This document shows, piece after piece, positions 1-13,082 of a stretch of 64,000 nucleotides of DNA; within the stretch, counting starts at the first letter, position 1; the number at the start of each line of letters is the position of its first letter. The translations under genes and the position numbers were made by a program. This stretch comes from an uncultured Agathobaculum sp. (GTDB lineage: Bacteria > Bacillota > Clostridia > Oscillospirales > Butyricicoccaceae). The notes beneath the pieces are model-generated. The model was not told the origin of the DNA and did no database searches. It saw only the letters and a program-made list of their open reading frames with translations. The stretch lies in assembly GCF_944380985.1 (NCBI RefSeq), contig NZ_CALWJJ010000004.1:92779-156778 (forward strand). Direction: 5' to 3'.

Positions 1-117
1 GCCGGATTTGGCATCAACGATGCCGAGGAGGGCGATACCGATCTCTTCGCACTCGATAATGGCATGGAAAGTGAAGATGATGCCGAGGATGATTTTGGTG
101 ATGGACTGGACGAATAA
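1..117 (+). CDS. rpoB: RNA polymerase beta subunit, C-terminal end (partial)
   Basis: The reading frame is open from base 1 and stops with TAA at 115-117, giving the last 38 residues of a larger protein. The tail is very acidic (runs of Asp and Glu, ending DGLDE), as is typical of the C-terminus of Firmicute RpoB. The identification rests mainly on context: rpoC begins 61 bp downstream on the same strand, the invariant rpoB-rpoC order. The conserved catalytic parts lie outside the window, so the call is inferred from position and composition. Confidence 0.85.
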   Translation, partial: AGFGINDAEEGDTDLFALDNGMESEDDAEDDFGDGLDE

Positions 118-178
118 CGCCGCAGTCAAACCGTGCTGAAATCATCCGTCAAGAGGGAAGGAGCATCTGATTAAATAT

Positions 179-3712
<3,534 letters not shown>

Positions 3713-3753
3713 AAAGCATAGTTTCGCCGTTTTAATAAGGTATAAGGCAGGCG

Positions 3754-3786
3754 GGGCAGGGGAATGCTCAAAGCGTTTCCCTGCCC
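3754..3786 (+). terminator. GC-rich stem-loop after rpoC, possible weak terminator
   Basis: GGGCAGGG (3754-3761) pairs with CCCTGCCC (3779-3786) around a 17-base loop. No run of T follows, so this is not a classical intrinsic terminator. It may be a partial attenuator or an RNA-processing site separating rpoBC from the str genes, which have a separate promoter 65 bp further on. Confidence 0.35.
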
Positions 3787-3850
3787 TGCGTCTACCTTGG
3801 AAGAATAGGCGGAAAATGTAAGAAAACGATAAAATTTCCTACAAAAACGC

Positions 3851-3879
3851 TTGACTTCATATTGCCAAACATTTATACT
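3851..3879 (+). promoter_or_regulatory. SigA-type promoter for the L7Ae-rpsL segment
   Basis: TTGACT (3851-3856) and TATACT (3874-3879) are separated by 17 bases, a near-consensus vegetative promoter. It lies between rpoC and the L7Ae-family gene, so the ribosomal protein and elongation factor genes can be transcribed independently of rpoBC. Confidence 0.75.
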
Positions 3880-3908
3880 AATGAAGTATGCCGTATAGGA
3901 GGGTTACT

Positions 3909-4154
3909 ATGCTTTCACAACTTCAGACGGCGAACAAGGTCATCGGTGTCAAGCAGTCGAAAAAGGCAATTCGAGAGGGCGCGGCCACGCTGGTCTATAT
4001 TGCGCTGGACGCGGAAAAGCGTGTTGTCGGGCCGATTTACGAGCTTTGCAGCGAAACCGGAACTGAGGTCAATGAGATCACTACCATGGCAGAGCTGGGC
4101 GACGCCGCCGGCATTAATGTGGGCGCGGCGGTTGTCACTGTTCTGCGCGATTGA
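3909..4154 (+). CDS. rplGB: L7Ae/L30e-family ribosomal protein (YbxF-like)
   Basis: This 81-residue protein belongs to the L7Ae/L30e/S12e/Gadd45 kink-turn RNA-binding family. Near the N-terminus it has a GVKQSKKAI segment, followed by alternating beta and alpha segments rich in Val and Ala, as expected for this fold. The start at 3909 is preferred because AGGAGGG (3897-3903) sits just before it; an upstream in-frame ATG at 3888 has no such site. Its position between rpoC and rpsL is the standard Firmicute location of ybxF (rplGB). It probably binds kink-turns in RNA on or near the ribosome, but its precise role is poorly defined even in model species. Confidence 0.9.
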   Translation: MLSQLQTANKVIGVKQSKKAIREGAATLVYIALDAEKRVVGPIYELCSETGTEVNEITTMAELGDAAGINVGAAVVTVLRD

Positions 4155-4215
4155 TTGTGATGAAACGCGCCGCGTGCGCTTTTCATAAATATCTTTAAAA
4201 GAAGGAGGAAATAAA

Positions 4216-4635
4216 ATGCCAACTTTTAACCAACTCGTCCGTAAGGGTCGCGAGGCAGCCATCTACAAATCTACGGCGCCGGCACTGCAGGTAGGCTACA
4301 ATTCTCAGAAGAAGAAGTCGACCGATCAGCCCGCTCCGCAGAAGCGTGGTGTCTGCACCACGGTTAAAACCATGACGCCCAAGAAGCCGAATTCCGCGCT
4401 TCGCAAGGTTGCTCGTGTTAAGCTGACCAACCAGATGGAAGTTTCCGCTTACATCCCTGGTGAGGGCCACAATTTGCAGGAGCACTCGGTCGTTATGGTG
4501 CGCGGTGGTCGTGTAAAGGACCTTCCTGGCGTCCGTTACCATATCATCCGCGGCACGCTGGATACCCAGGGTGTGGCCAACCGCCGTCAGGCGCGCTCGA
4601 AGTACGGCGCCAAGCGTCCGAAGGCCGGTAAGTAA
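4216..4635 (+). CDS. rpsL: 30S ribosomal protein S12
   Basis: S12 is part of the decoding centre of the small ribosomal subunit. The 139-residue sequence carries the highly conserved [12 protein letters not shown] and [11 protein letters not shown] segments and a basic C-terminus. It is slightly longer than proteobacterial S12 because of an N-terminal insertion (around residues 20-40) common in Firmicutes. AAGGAGG precedes the ATG. The residues around the KPNSALRK loop look wild type for streptomycin sensitivity (lysine retained). It follows the L7Ae gene by 61 bp in the str operon. Confidence 0.98.
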   Translation: MPTFNQLVRKGREAAIYKSTAPALQVGYNSQKKKSTDQPAPQKRGVCTTVKTMTPKKPNSALRKVARVKLTNQMEVSAYIPGEGHNLQEHSVVMVRGGRVKDLPGVRYHIIRGTLDTQGVANRRQARSKYGAKRPKAGK

Positions 4636-4939
4636 ATCTGTGCATAATCGCGTGTGCTGCGTTGCGGTGCTTGTCGCGTATCTTTTTGTGTGCGCTCCCG
4701 CACCGTGCCATACTCACACGATTTTGCTCGATTTAACAATCGGTAACCCATACGTTTTGCGAGAAAAGTTAAAGTTTTCAGCAAAGCACTCTACTTGCTT
4801 TGTCTGAGGCGTTTTATATCCGTTTGATTTGATATGATAGGGCGGATGTATTACCTCGGACGGGCATGACAACGGCTGGCCCTGAAAAGCGCAGCCGTAG
4901 TACCTGTGAAATCAAATTATTTTGAAGGAGGGAAGTAAA
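4636..4939 (+). other. rpsL-rpsG intergenic leader with hairpin
   Basis: These 304 bases are unusually long for this operon junction and contain no convincing gene on either strand. A short stem (CAAAGCA/TGCTTTG, 4782-4802) lies mid-way. A stronger hairpin, ACGGCTG (4872-4878) with CAGCCGT (4892-4898), lies 41 bases before the rpsG start. TATGAT at 4833-4838 could be a -10 box but lacks a good -35. The hairpin could be a leader element, for example a translational regulator site for S7; this is inference only. Confidence 0.5.
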
Positions 4940-5410
4940 GTGCCAAGAAGAGGTAATGTCCCGAAGAGAGACGTTCTGCCCGATCCGCTTTATAATTCCA
5001 AGCTCGTCACCAAGCTGGTCAACTCGATCATGCTGGACGGCAAGAAGGGCGTTTCGCAGAAGGTCGTATATGGTGCTTTCGATATTGTCCGCGAGAAGAC
5101 CGGACGCGAACCGCTGGAGGTTTTCACCGAAGCGATGGAGAATATCATGCCGTCGCTCGAAGTTAAGGCCCGCCGTGTCGGCGGCGCCACCTACCAGGTG
5201 CCGATGGAAGTGCGCCCAGAGCGTCGTCAGACCCTGGGCTTGCGCTGGATCACCCGATATGCCCGCACGCGCTCCGAAAAGACCATGCGCGAGCGTCTGG
5301 CCGGTGAGATCATGGACGCCTGCAACAATCTGGGCGGCGCTGTCAAAAAGCGCGAGGACACGCACAAGATGGCGGAAGCGAACAAGGCGTTTGCACACTA
5401 CCGCTATTGA
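4940..5410 (+). CDS. rpsG: 30S ribosomal protein S7
   Basis: S7 nucleates assembly of the 30S head and contacts tRNA in the E site. The start is taken as the GTG at 4940, giving [16 protein letters not shown] at the N-terminus, exactly as in other bacterial S7 proteins, with AAGGAGGG (4925-4932) placed correctly. The protein has 156 residues, the usual length, and contains the conserved segments [21 protein letters not shown] and [13 protein letters not shown] C-terminus ([11 protein letters not shown]). fusA begins 35 bp downstream, so the two are co-transcribed. Confidence 0.97.
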   Translation: MPRRGNVPKRDVLPDPLYNSKLVTKLVNSIMLDGKKGVSQKVVYGAFDIVREKTGREPLEVFTEAMENIMPSLEVKARRVGGATYQVPMEVRPERRQTLGLRWITRYARTRSEKTMRERLAGEIMDACNNLGGAVKKREDTHKMAEANKAFAHYRY

Positions 5411-5445
5411 TCTGCGTGCTATTGGGCGTTTGAAAGGAGAGCAAT

Positions 5446-7551
5446 ATGCCTAGAGAATATTCCCTGGAACGGACCAGAAATATCGGCATCATGGCGCACA
5501 TCGACGCCGGTAAAACCACTACCACCGAGCGTATTCTGTATTACACCGGTGTAAATCACAAAATTGGCGATACCCACGACGGTACCGCCACCATGGACTG
5601 GATGGCGCAGGAACAGGAGCGCGGCATCACCATCACCTCGGCCGCGACCACCTGCCATTGGTCTGGCTCGCAGCACCAGTTCCCGGAGCATCGCATCAAC
5701 ATCATCGATACCCCGGGCCACGTCGACTTTACCATTGAGGTGCAGCGCTCGCTGCGCGTGCTGGATGGTTCTGTCACCGTTTTCTGCGCAAAGGGCGGCG
5801 TTGAGCCGCAGTCCGAAACCGTATGGCATCAGGCTAACGATTATCATGTGCCGCGCATGGCGTTCGTTAATAAGATGGACATCATGGGCGCGGACTTTTT
5901 CAATGTTGTCGCAATGATGAAGGACCGTCTCAAGTGTAACGCGGTTCCGATCCAGTTGCCGATCGGCGTCGAGGATACGTTCCGCGGTATCATCGACCTG
6001 GTCAACATGCGCGCCGAGGTCTATTATGACGATCTTGGCAAGGATGTGCGCGATGAGGACATCCCGGCGGACATGCTTGAGCAGGCACAGCAGTACCACG
6101 ATGCATTGTGGGAAGCGGCTGCCGAGCTGGATGAAGACCTGATGATGAAGTACCTCGAGGGAGAGGAGATTACTCCGGAGGAGGTTAAGGCCGCGATCCG
6201 CAAGGGAACGATTGCCAACGAGGTCGTTCCGGTACTATGCGGCACGGCTTATCGCAATAAGGGCGTGCAGATGCTGCTTGACGCGGTAATCGACTATATG
6301 CCCGCGCCGACCGACATCCCGGACATTAAGGGCATTAACCCGAAGACTGGCGAGGAGGATTCCCGTCCGTCATCCGACGACGCGCCGTTCTCTGCGCTGG
6401 CGTTCAAGATTGCAACCGACCCCTTTGTCGGCCGACTGACCTATTTCCGCGTGTACTCCGGATCGATCACCGCGGGTTCCTCTGTGCTTAACGCAACGAA
6501 GGATAACCGCGAGCGCCTTGGCCGCATTCTGCAAATGCACGCAAACCACCGTCAGGATATTGACGTGGTATATTCGGGCGATATTGCAGGCGGCATCGGT
6601 TTTAAAAATGTGACGACGGGCGATACGCTCTGCGACGAAAAGCATCCGATCATCCTGGAGTCGATGAACTTCCCGGAGCCGGTTATCCGCGTTGCGATCG
6701 AGCCTAAGACCAAGGCTGGTCAGGAGAAGATGGGCATTGCGCTGGCAAAGCTTGCGGAGGAGGATCCGACCTTCAAGACTTACACCGACGAGGAGACCGG
6801 ACAGACCATCATCGCTGGTATGGGTGAGCTGCATCTTGAGATTATCGTAGACCGCCTGCTGCGCGAGTTTAAGGTGGAGGCTAATGTTGGCGAGCCGCAG
6901 GTTGCCTACAAGGAGACCATCCGCCGCTCTGCGGATGTCGATCAGAAGTACGCACGCCAGTCGGGCGGTAAGGGCCAGTACGGCCACGTCAAGATTATTG
7001 TTGAGCCGAACGAGTCCGGCAAGGGTTATGAGTTCATCAACAAGATTGTTGGCGGTGCCATCCCGAAGGAGTATATTGAGCCGGTTAACCAGGGAATCCA
7101 GGGCGCGATGCAGGCTGGCATTCTGGCAGGCTACCCGGTTGTCGATGTTAAGGTCACGCTGTATGACGGCTCGTATCACGAGGTCGACTCCTCTGAAATG
7201 GCGTTTAAGATTGCGGGTTCGATGGCGTTCAAGGAAGCGATGAAGAAGGCCGATCCTGTGCTGATGGAGCCTATCATGCAGGTGGATGTGCTGGTGCCCG
7301 AAGAGTATATGGGCGACGTAATCGGCGGCCTGAACGCGCGCCGTGGCCAGATTCAGGGCATGGAGCCGCGCGGCGGTGTGCAAGCGGTTTCCGCTGCTGT
7401 GCCGCTCAGTGAGATGTTCGGCTACGCAACTGCGCTGCGCTCGAGCACACAGGGCCGTGGCCAGTACACCATGCAGCCCAGCCACTATACTGAAGTTCCG
7501 AAAAACATTCAGGAAAAGATCATGGATAGCCGGAGCAAAAACGACAACTAA
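5446..7551 (+). CDS. fusA: Elongation factor G
   Basis: EF-G is the GTPase that drives ribosomal translocation. GTP-binding motifs are intact: AHIDAGKTT (about residues 17-25), the switch [11 protein letters not shown] segment near residue 88, and NKMD near residue 142. Domains II to V follow, with the domain IV loop region ([10 protein letters not shown]) clearly present. The 701 residues match the usual length. AAAGGAGAGC precedes the ATG at 5446. It lies in the standard position between rpsG and tuf; tuf also has its own promoter. Confidence 0.98.
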   Translation: MPREYSLERTRNIGIMAHIDAGKTTTTERILYYTGVNHKIGDTHDGTATMDWMAQEQERGITITSAATTCHWSGSQHQFPEHRINIIDTPGHVDFTIEVQRSLRVLDGSVTVFCAKGGVEPQSETVWHQANDYHVPRMAFVNKMDIMGADFFNVVAMMKDRLKCNAVPIQLPIGVEDTFRGIIDLVNMRAEVYYDDLGKDVRDEDIPADMLEQAQQYHDALWEAAAELDEDLMMKYLEGEEITPEEVKAAIRKGTIANEVVPVLCGTAYRNKGVQMLLDAVIDYMPAPTDIPDIKGINPKTGEEDSRPSSDDAPFSALAFKIATDPFVGRLTYFRVYSGSITAGSSVLNATKDNRERLGRILQMHANHRQDIDVVYSGDIAGGIGFKNVTTGDTLCDEKHPIILESMNFPEPVIRVAIEPKTKAGQEKMGIALAKLAEEDPTFKTYTDEETGQTIIAGMGELHLEIIVDRLLREFKVEANVGEPQVAYKETIRRSADVDQKYARQSGGKGQYGHVKIIVEPNESGKGYEFINKIVGGAIPKEYIEPVNQGIQGAMQAGILAGYPVVDVKVTLYDGSYHEVDSSEMAFKIAGSMAFKEAMKKADPVLMEPIMQVDVLVPEEYMGDVIGGLNARRGQIQGMEPRGGVQAVSAAVPLSEMFGYATALRSSTQGRGQYTMQPSHYTEVPKNIQEKIMDSRSKNDN

Positions 7552-7566
7552 AAAGCAGGATAGCTA

Positions 7567-7595
7567 TTGCATTTTTCTGCAATTTGCAGTAGAAT
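7567..7595 (+). promoter_or_regulatory. Promoter for tuf
   Basis: TTGCAT (7567-7572) and TAGAAT (7590-7595) are 17 bases apart in the 90-bp gap between fusA and tuf. This would give tuf extra transcription beyond readthrough from fusA, consistent with the high abundance of EF-Tu. Confidence 0.6.
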
Positions 7596-7641
7596 ATATT
7601 CACCATGACTATGTAATTGAATTACGAGGAGGATAATCACA

Positions 7642-8847
7642 ATGGCAAAGGAAAAATTTGACCGCTCGCTGCCGCACGTAAACATCGGCACCATCGGCCA
7701 CGTTGACCATGGCAAGACCACCCTGACCGCGGCGATCACCAAGGTTCTGGCGATGGAAGGCGAAGCTGAGTACCAGGCTTATGACTCTATTGACAAGGCG
7801 CCGGAGGAGAAGGAGCGCGGCATTACGATCAACACTGCGCACGTTGAGTATCACACCAAGAGCCGCCACTATGCACACGTTGACTGCCCGGGTCACGCCG
7901 ACTACGTTAAGAACATGATTACCGGTGCGGCGCAGATGGATGGTGCAATCCTGGTTGTTTCTGCCGCGGACGGCCCGATGCCCCAGACCCGTGAGCACAT
8001 CCTGCTTGCCCGTCAGGTAGGCGTACCGTATATCGTTGTATTTATGAACAAGGTTGACCAGGTTGATGATGCTGAGCTGCTCGATCTGGTTGAGATGGAG
8101 ATCCGCGAGCTGCTGTCCTCCTACGAGTTCCCGGGCGACGACGTTCCGGTAATCCGCGGCTCCGCGCTGGGCGTGCTGACCTCCGAGTCCACCGATCCGA
8201 ACGCGCCGGAGTACGCTTGCATCCACGAACTGATGGACGCTGTTGACACCTATATCCCGACGCCGGACCGCGCGGCTGATAAGCCGTTCATCATGCCGGT
8301 TGAGGACGTGTTCTCGATCACCGGCCGTGGTACGGTTGCTACCGGTCGTGTTGAGCGCGGTCAGCTGAACATGGGCGAGGAAGTTGAGATCGTTGGTCTG
8401 ATGGACGCGCCGCGCAAGACCGTTGTTACCGGTATCGAGATGTTCCGCAAGCTGCTGGACTATGCTGAAGCTGGCGACAACATCGGTGCGCTGCTCCGCG
8501 GCATTCAGAAGACCGAGATCGAGCGCGGACAGGTTCTGGCAAAGCCCGGTTCCATTCATCCGCACACCAAGTTCCACGGCCAGGTTTACGTGCTGAAGAA
8601 GGAAGAGGGCGGCCGTCACACCCCGTTCTTTAACAACTATCGTCCGCAGTTCTACTTCCGTACTACCGACGTTACCGGCGTTATCACCCTGCCGGCCGGC
8701 ACTGAGATGTGCATGCCGGGCGACAATGTTGAGATGGACGTTGAGCTGATTACTCCGATTGCGATCGAGGAAGGCCTGCGTTTCGCTATCCGCGAGGGTG
8801 GCCGTACCGTAGGTTCTGGCGTTGTTACTAAGATCAACGCTGACTAA
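7642..8847 (+). CDS. tuf: Elongation factor Tu
   Basis: EF-Tu delivers aminoacyl-tRNA to the ribosome. The P-loop GHVDHGKTT (about residues 18-26), the DCPGHADY switch II motif near residue 81 and NKVDQVDD near residue 136 are all intact, followed by the two beta-barrel domains. It has 401 residues, slightly over E. coli EF-Tu. The codon choice is strongly biased, with few rare codons, as expected of a very highly expressed gene. GAGGAGG precedes the start, and a strong terminator directly follows the stop, ending the str operon. Confidence 0.98.
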   Translation: MAKEKFDRSLPHVNIGTIGHVDHGKTTLTAAITKVLAMEGEAEYQAYDSIDKAPEEKERGITINTAHVEYHTKSRHYAHVDCPGHADYVKNMITGAAQMDGAILVVSAADGPMPQTREHILLARQVGVPYIVVFMNKVDQVDDAELLDLVEMEIRELLSSYEFPGDDVPVIRGSALGVLTSESTDPNAPEYACIHELMDAVDTYIPTPDRAADKPFIMPVEDVFSITGRGTVATGRVERGQLNMGEEVEIVGLMDAPRKTVVTGIEMFRKLLDYAEAGDNIGALLRGIQKTEIERGQVLAKPGSIHPHTKFHGQVYVLKKEEGGRHTPFFNNYRPQFYFRTTDVTGVITLPAGTEMCMPGDNVEMDVELITPIAIEEGLRFAIREGGRTVGSGVVTKINAD

Positions 8848-8855
8848 TTGACTTT

Positions 8856-8888
8856 AAAAAACTCCCATGCTTGACATGGGAGTTTTTT
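8856..8888 (+). terminator. Intrinsic terminator of the str operon
   Basis: AAAAAACTCCCATG (8856-8869) pairs perfectly with CATGGGAGTTTTTT (8875-8888) around a 5-base loop, ending in a T tract. It lies 9 bases after the tuf stop codon. Confidence 0.92.
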
Positions 8889-8941
8889 CTTGTCTATTTT
8901 TCATCTTTTGCGGCAGACTAAGCGTGAGGAGGGAGATACAA

Positions 8942-9175
8942 ATGAAGTCGAACGAGCTATCAGATCATCAGGCGCAGGCAGCGCAAAAGGCTTTTGCGTG
9001 GATGGATTGCAGCAAACCAAGTATATCTGCGCGCAGCAGTGAGCCGGAAGAAGACGATGGCGTTGCTGAAGGAATTGCGGTTCCGCTGCACAAGCATGGT
9101 CGCGGGCGCTCGCATCCGATGAAAGGCACCAACAGTGAGGATCTGACTGAGTGGTGCATCGAGCATCAGACCTGA
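8942..9175 (+). CDS. Small hypothetical protein
   Basis: A 77-residue, soluble, hydrophilic protein of no family I recognise. The start at 8942 is supported by GAGGAGGGA at 8926-8934; the upstream in-frame ATG overlaps the tuf terminator and is unlikely. The sequence has an acidic patch (EPEEDDG, about residues 34-40) followed by a basic, Gly/His-rich segment (HKHGRGRSHP) and two Cys. No membrane segment or signal peptide is visible. A hairpin with a T-rich tail follows the stop, so it looks like a single-gene transcript. Function unknown. Confidence 0.6.
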   Translation: MKSNELSDHQAQAAQKAFAWMDCSKPSISARSSEPEEDDGVAEGIAVPLHKHGRGRSHPMKGTNSEDLTEWCIEHQT

Positions 9176-9187
9176 TAAAACACGGGT

Positions 9188-9224
9188 AGGGCTACTGCAC
9201 AGATGCGGCAGCCCTGCTGTTTTA
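9188..9224 (+). terminator. Probable terminator after the 77-residue gene
   Basis: AGGGCT (9188-9193) pairs with AGCCCT (9210-9215), with a partly paired inner stem, and is followed by GCTGTTTTACATTTT. The T tract is interrupted and overlaps the -35 box of the next promoter. Confidence 0.55.
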
Positions 9225-9249
9225 CATTTTGCCCGGTTTGTGCTACAAT
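9221..9249 (+). promoter_or_regulatory. Promoter for the 99-residue membrane protein and recD2
   Basis: TTTACA (9221-9226) and TACAAT (9244-9249) are 17 bases apart. It starts a transcript that probably includes the short membrane protein at 9314 and recD2. Confidence 0.65.
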
Positions 9250-9313
9250 ATACCGGTGAACAGGGCACGCGGGATATAAAAGCTGCATAGCCTGAAAGCA
9301 GGAGGGAAGAACC

Positions 9314-9613
9314 ATGTCTGTTTTCTGGCAATCCGTGCTGGCAGTATTTGCCGCCGTGGGCTTTTATACACTGCTGCATACCGTTTACGAGCTGATTAGT
9401 GCTCGCGTTCTGCGAATGCACAGCGCGGCTGAGCTGACGCTCTATGGCGATGGCTGTGACCCTGCAAGCGAGCAGCTGATCCGCATGGCGGCCCGCGTGC
9501 GCCGGCAGTATCTGCCCGGGATGTCGATTACCTTTGTTGAGATTGGCAGTGGGCAGGGGCAGAATATCGCCCGGCACATGGCCGCGCGGATGGACATCAT
9601 GTATCTGGAGTGA
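9314..9613 (+). CDS. Small membrane-anchored hypothetical protein
   Basis: A 99-residue protein with one hydrophobic segment at about residues 5-25, which would anchor it in the membrane with a cytoplasmic C-terminal domain. The soluble part contains two Arg-rich stretches (ARVRR and similar) and a glycine-rich GSGQGQN segment near residue 80. I do not recognise the family. GGAGGGAAG precedes the start. recD2 begins 22 bp after its stop, so the genes probably form a short operon, but nothing in the sequence links it to DNA repair. Confidence 0.65.
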   Translation: MSVFWQSVLAVFAAVGFYTLLHTVYELISARVLRMHSAAELTLYGDGCDPASEQLIRMAARVRRQYLPGMSITFVEIGSGQGQNIARHMAARMDIMYLE

Positions 9614-9634
9614 CAAAAGAGGAACGGTGGAGCG

Positions 9635-11914
9635 TTGGACGAGAGAGAGTATGTATTGATAAGCGGCACGGTGGAGCAGATCGTTTTCTATAACAAGGAA
9701 AACGGCTACGCCGTGCTGCGTCTTGCGGCCGAAAACGGCGCCGAGGTGACCGCCACCGGCACTTTTCCCAATATTGGGCTGGGTGAGCAGGTCATTTTAA
9801 CCGGGCTGTGGGTGACGCATCCATCCTATGGCGAGCAGCTTCAGACGGTGGCGTTTGAGCGGCGCCTGCCCTCATCGGTGCGGGGGATCGCCGAATATCT
9901 GGGATCAGGGCTGATCCGAGGAATCGGGCAGCGGCTTGCCGTCCGCATTGCGGAAAAGTTTGGAGAGGATACCTTCGACGTCCTCGCCCATCAACCTGAA
10001 CGGTTGACCGAAATCCGCGGTATCACTTCGAAAAAGGCGCGCGAGATCGGGCGTCAGTTTGTCGAGCAGAGTGAGATGCGCCTGCTGATGGACTTTTTAA
10101 ACGAGCATAGCCTGCCGGTTGCGCTTACGCCGCTGCTGTACAAGCGTCTGCACGAAAGCGCAATAGACGCGCTGTGCGAAAACCCGTATCTGCTGTGTGA
10201 TCCATATTACGACGTCGATTTCCGGCTGGCCGATGGGCTGGCGATGGAGCTCGGTTTATCACTGCTGTCGGATGAGCGTGCGGACGCAGGCGTGACATAT
10301 ACGCTGATGTTTAATCTAGATAACGGACATACTTTTATTCCTGTGGAGAAGTTGATACGCGCAGTATGCACCCTGCTGTCAGACAATGATGTTGTGTTTG
10401 ACGAGGATCGCGCGCTTGCCAGTATTGAGCGGCTGGCCGCGACAGGCAGACTGGTGCGCGAGCACATTGCGGGGAAGGATGCGGTCTATCTACGCGGCAT
10501 GCGTGACGCAGAGACCTATCTTGCGGATATGCTTGGGCAGATGGCTGAGCGTAATTATGAATACGATTTTGATGTAAACACGCTGCTGGATGCGTTACTC
10601 GATAGCGCGGAATTTCTGTATTCGGATAAGCAGCGGCAGGCGATCACCTGCGCTGCGCGCAACGGGCTGGTCATCCTGACCGGCGGGCCGGGTACGGGCA
10701 AGACCACCACGGTGCGTGGCATTCTTCAGGTTTTTGAGGCGCTCGGCCTACAAACGCTGCTCGCCGCACCGACCGGCCGTGCCGCCAAGCGGCTGTCCGA
10801 TCTGACCGGCATGGAGGCAAAAACCATCCACCGGCTGCTCGAGGCGGGCTTTGCCCCGGGTGGGCGCACCGCCTTTGCGCGCAACCTGACTAACCCGCTG
10901 GAGTGCGATGCGGTCATTCTGGACGAGGTGTCCATGGTTGATATAGTACTTATGCAGGCGTTGGTCGAGGCCCTGCCTTACGGGGCGCGGCTCGTGTTGG
11001 TCGGGGATGCGGATCAGTTGCCGCCGGTCGGCCCTGGCAATTTTCTGCGTGACGTGATCGCCTCGCACCGCGTGCCGACCATCGGTCTGACCGAGATATT
11101 CCGGCAAGCGCAGCAGTCGGATATTGTGATGAACGCGCACGCGGTCAATGCCGGGCAGATGCCCGTGCCCTCGAGGGCGGAGGGTGACTTTTTCTGGCTA
11201 AAGCGCGCCGACCCCGCCGCTGTGATCGATACGGTCGTGCAGTTGTGCGCTACGCGCCTACCGGGGCACTATGGGTTTTCGCCGTCGCAGATCCAGGTAC
11301 TATCGCCCGGCAAACGGCAGGGCAGCGGTACGATCGCGCTCAACCGTCGTTTGCAGGAGACGCTCAACCCTTCTGCGGAAAACAAGCTTGAAAAGCGTTT
11401 TGGCGACTGGGTGTTCCGCGAGGGCGACCGCGTGATGCAGGTGCGCAACAACTATGATATTGTGTGGGAGCGTATCAGCGACGGAGAGCCGGGTACAGGG
11501 GTATTTAACGGTGACGTGGGCGAGATCCTGCAAATTTTTCCGCAGCAGGAGTGCCTGACGATCCGGTTTGATGAGCGCATCGCTACCTATACTTATGATA
11601 TGTTGGGCGAGATAGAGCTTGCCTATGCGTTCACTGTGCACAAATCCCAGGGCAGCGAGTTCGACGCGGTTGTGCTTGCATTGTCGGATGGCCTGCCGCG
11701 CCGCCTGCTCACACGCAACATTCTGTATACTGCGATCACGCGTGCACGGCAGTTGCTTGTCATAGTCGGCAGTGATGATACAATAGCATATATGGTGGGC
11801 AACAATCAGAAAGGGCGGCGGTACAGTGCGCTTGCAGCGCGTATGCGCGCTGATGCAGCATCCGACGCGCCCGGAGGCAGTACAGCGAATGAAAGCGCGG
11901 AAAAACATGGATAA
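9635..11914 (+). CDS. recD2: ATP-dependent DNA helicase RecD2 (RecD-like, SF1B)
   Basis: A 759-residue superfamily 1B helicase moving 5' to 3' on single-stranded DNA. The N-terminal OB-like region (about residues 1-90) and helix-hairpin-helix segment (GIGQRLAVRIAEKFG and the following ITSKKAREIG, about residues 90-145) are those of RecD2 rather than RecBCD RecD. Walker A (GGPGTGKTTT) lies near residue 350, Walker B (DEVSMVD) near 430 and the C-terminal helicase motif (FTVHKSQGSEFD) near 670. The start is a TTG at 9635, with the ATG-free N-terminus otherwise matching the family. RecD2 acts in replication-fork and mismatch or recombinational repair in species without RecBCD. Confidence 0.93.
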   Translation: MDEREYVLISGTVEQIVFYNKENGYAVLRLAAENGAEVTATGTFPNIGLGEQVILTGLWVTHPSYGEQLQTVAFERRLPSSVRGIAEYLGSGLIRGIGQRLAVRIAEKFGEDTFDVLAHQPERLTEIRGITSKKAREIGRQFVEQSEMRLLMDFLNEHSLPVALTPLLYKRLHESAIDALCENPYLLCDPYYDVDFRLADGLAMELGLSLLSDERADAGVTYTLMFNLDNGHTFIPVEKLIRAVCTLLSDNDVVFDEDRALASIERLAATGRLVREHIAGKDAVYLRGMRDAETYLADMLGQMAERNYEYDFDVNTLLDALLDSAEFLYSDKQRQAITCAARNGLVILTGGPGTGKTTTVRGILQVFEALGLQTLLAAPTGRAAKRLSDLTGMEAKTIHRLLEAGFAPGGRTAFARNLTNPLECDAVILDEVSMVDIVLMQALVEALPYGARLVLVGDADQLPPVGPGNFLRDVIASHRVPTIGLTEIFRQAQQSDIVMNAHAVNAGQMPVPSRAEGDFFWLKRADPAAVIDTVVQLCATRLPGHYGFSPSQIQVLSPGKRQGSGTIALNRRLQETLNPSAENKLEKRFGDWVFREGDRVMQVRNNYDIVWERISDGEPGTGVFNGDVGEILQIFPQQECLTIRFDERIATYTYDMLGEIELAYAFTVHKSQGSEFDAVVLALSDGLPRRLLTRNILYTAITRARQLLVIVGSDDTIAYMVGNNQKGRRYSALAARMRADAASDAPGGSTANESAEKHG

Positions 11915-11938
11915 ATAACAACAAATCGGTAAACAGCC

Positions 11939-11968
11939 TTGAAAATCACTATACAGATAGGGTATAAT
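11939..11968 (+). promoter_or_regulatory. Promoter for the MreB-like gene
   Basis: TTGAAA (11939-11944) and TATAAT (11963-11968) with 18 bases between, in the gap after recD2. It drives the single mreB-like gene. Confidence 0.7.
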
Positions 11969-12017
11969 AAAACCACTGTAAACTGATGGAACCGAATGAA
12001 AAGGATGAAATGAGAAT

Positions 12018-13082
12018 ATGGCTTCTTTTCTGGAAATTTTAGCGAAAAAATTTTCACTGTTCTCCAGTGACATCGGCATTGACCTTGGCACAGCGACCGT
12101 GCTTGTCTATGTAAAGGGGAAGGGCATTGTGCTCAACGAGCCGTCCGTTGTCGCGGTAGATAAGGTATCGGGCAAGATTTTGTCCGTCGGCGCCGAGGCG
12201 CAAAAGATGCTCGGCCGCACGCCGGGCAATATCATCGCCATCCGTCCGCTGCGCGAGGGCGTCATCTCGGACTATGAGATGACCGAGCGCATGATAAAAG
12301 AATTCATTCGCAAAGTGCAGGGCTTTCGGCTATTTAAGCCAAACGTAGTCATCTGCGTGCCGTCGATCATCACCGAGGTTGAGGAGCGTGCGGTTATTGA
12401 CGCGGGCACCCAGGCGGGCGCAAAGCGCGTATTTCTGATTGAGGAGCCGGTTGCGGCCGCGATCGGCGCGGGTATCGATATTGCAAAGCCTAGCGGTAAT
12501 ATGGTGGTTGACATCGGCGGGGGAACGACCGATGTAGCAGTTATCTCGCTTGGCGGTATTGTCGAATCGACATCAATCAAGGTCGCGGGCGATAAGTTTG
12601 ATGAGGCGATTGTCAAATATGTGCGTCGCAAGCACAACGCGCTGATCGGCGAGCGCACGGCGGAGCACATCAAAAAGACCATCGGCTGCGTTTATCCGCG
12701 TACTGAGGAGGTCTCTATGGAGGTCAAAGGGCGCTGTCTGCTGACCGGCCTGCCGCGCACCTTTTCGGTCAACTCATCCGAGATTCTTGATGCGCTCGAG
12801 GAAGTCAGCTCGACGATCGTCGAGGCAATCCACTGGGTGGTTGAGCGCACGCCCCCTGAGCTGACGGGCGATATTTCAACCAATGGTATCGTTATGACCG
12901 GCGGCGGCTCGCTCATTTGGGGTTTTGACAAGCTGGTTTCGTCCAAAACCGGCATACCAACCCATATAGCGGATGAGGCGATTTCCTGCGTTGCCTATGG
13001 CACGGGCAACTGTCTGGAAAATCTTTCCGGAATGCAAGATGGTACAATGAATCTATCTCGCCAGCGCCAGATGATGCAGTGA
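12018..13082 (+). CDS. MreB/Mbl-family actin-like cell-shape protein
   Basis: A 354-residue bacterial actin. The phosphate-1 motif (GIDLGTATVLVYVKGKG, about residues 20-36), the phosphate-2 motif (DIGGGTTDVAVISLGG, about 163-178) and the C-terminal adenosine-binding MTGGGS segment are intact. It would polymerise under the membrane and guide peptidoglycan synthesis. The N-terminus starts with a short amphipathic stretch (FLEILAKKF) suited to membrane binding. It is not next to mreC, mreD or pbp2, so it is a stand-alone paralogue; which of MreB, Mbl or MreBH it corresponds to cannot be decided by eye. Confidence 0.92.
   Translation: MASFLEILAKKFSLFSSDIGIDLGTATVLVYVKGKGIVLNEPSVVAVDKVSGKILSVGAEAQKMLGRTPGNIIAIRPLREGVISDYEMTERMIKEFIRKVQGFRLFKPNVVICVPSIITEVEERAVIDAGTQAGAKRVFLIEEPVAAAIGAGIDIAKPSGNMVVDIGGGTTDVAVISLGGIVESTSIKVAGDKFDEAIVKYVRRKHNALIGERTAEHIKKTIGCVYPRTEEVSMEVKGRCLLTGLPRTFSVNSSEILDALEEVSSTIVEAIHWVVERTPPELTGDISTNGIVMTGGGSLIWGFDKLVSSKTGIPTHIADEAISCVAYGTGNCLENLSGMQDGTMNLSRQRQMMQ

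Noticed and set aside
3754..3786. Strong rpoC terminator
   Set aside because: The stem is good but lacks a T tract, so I list it only as a weak or partial signal.
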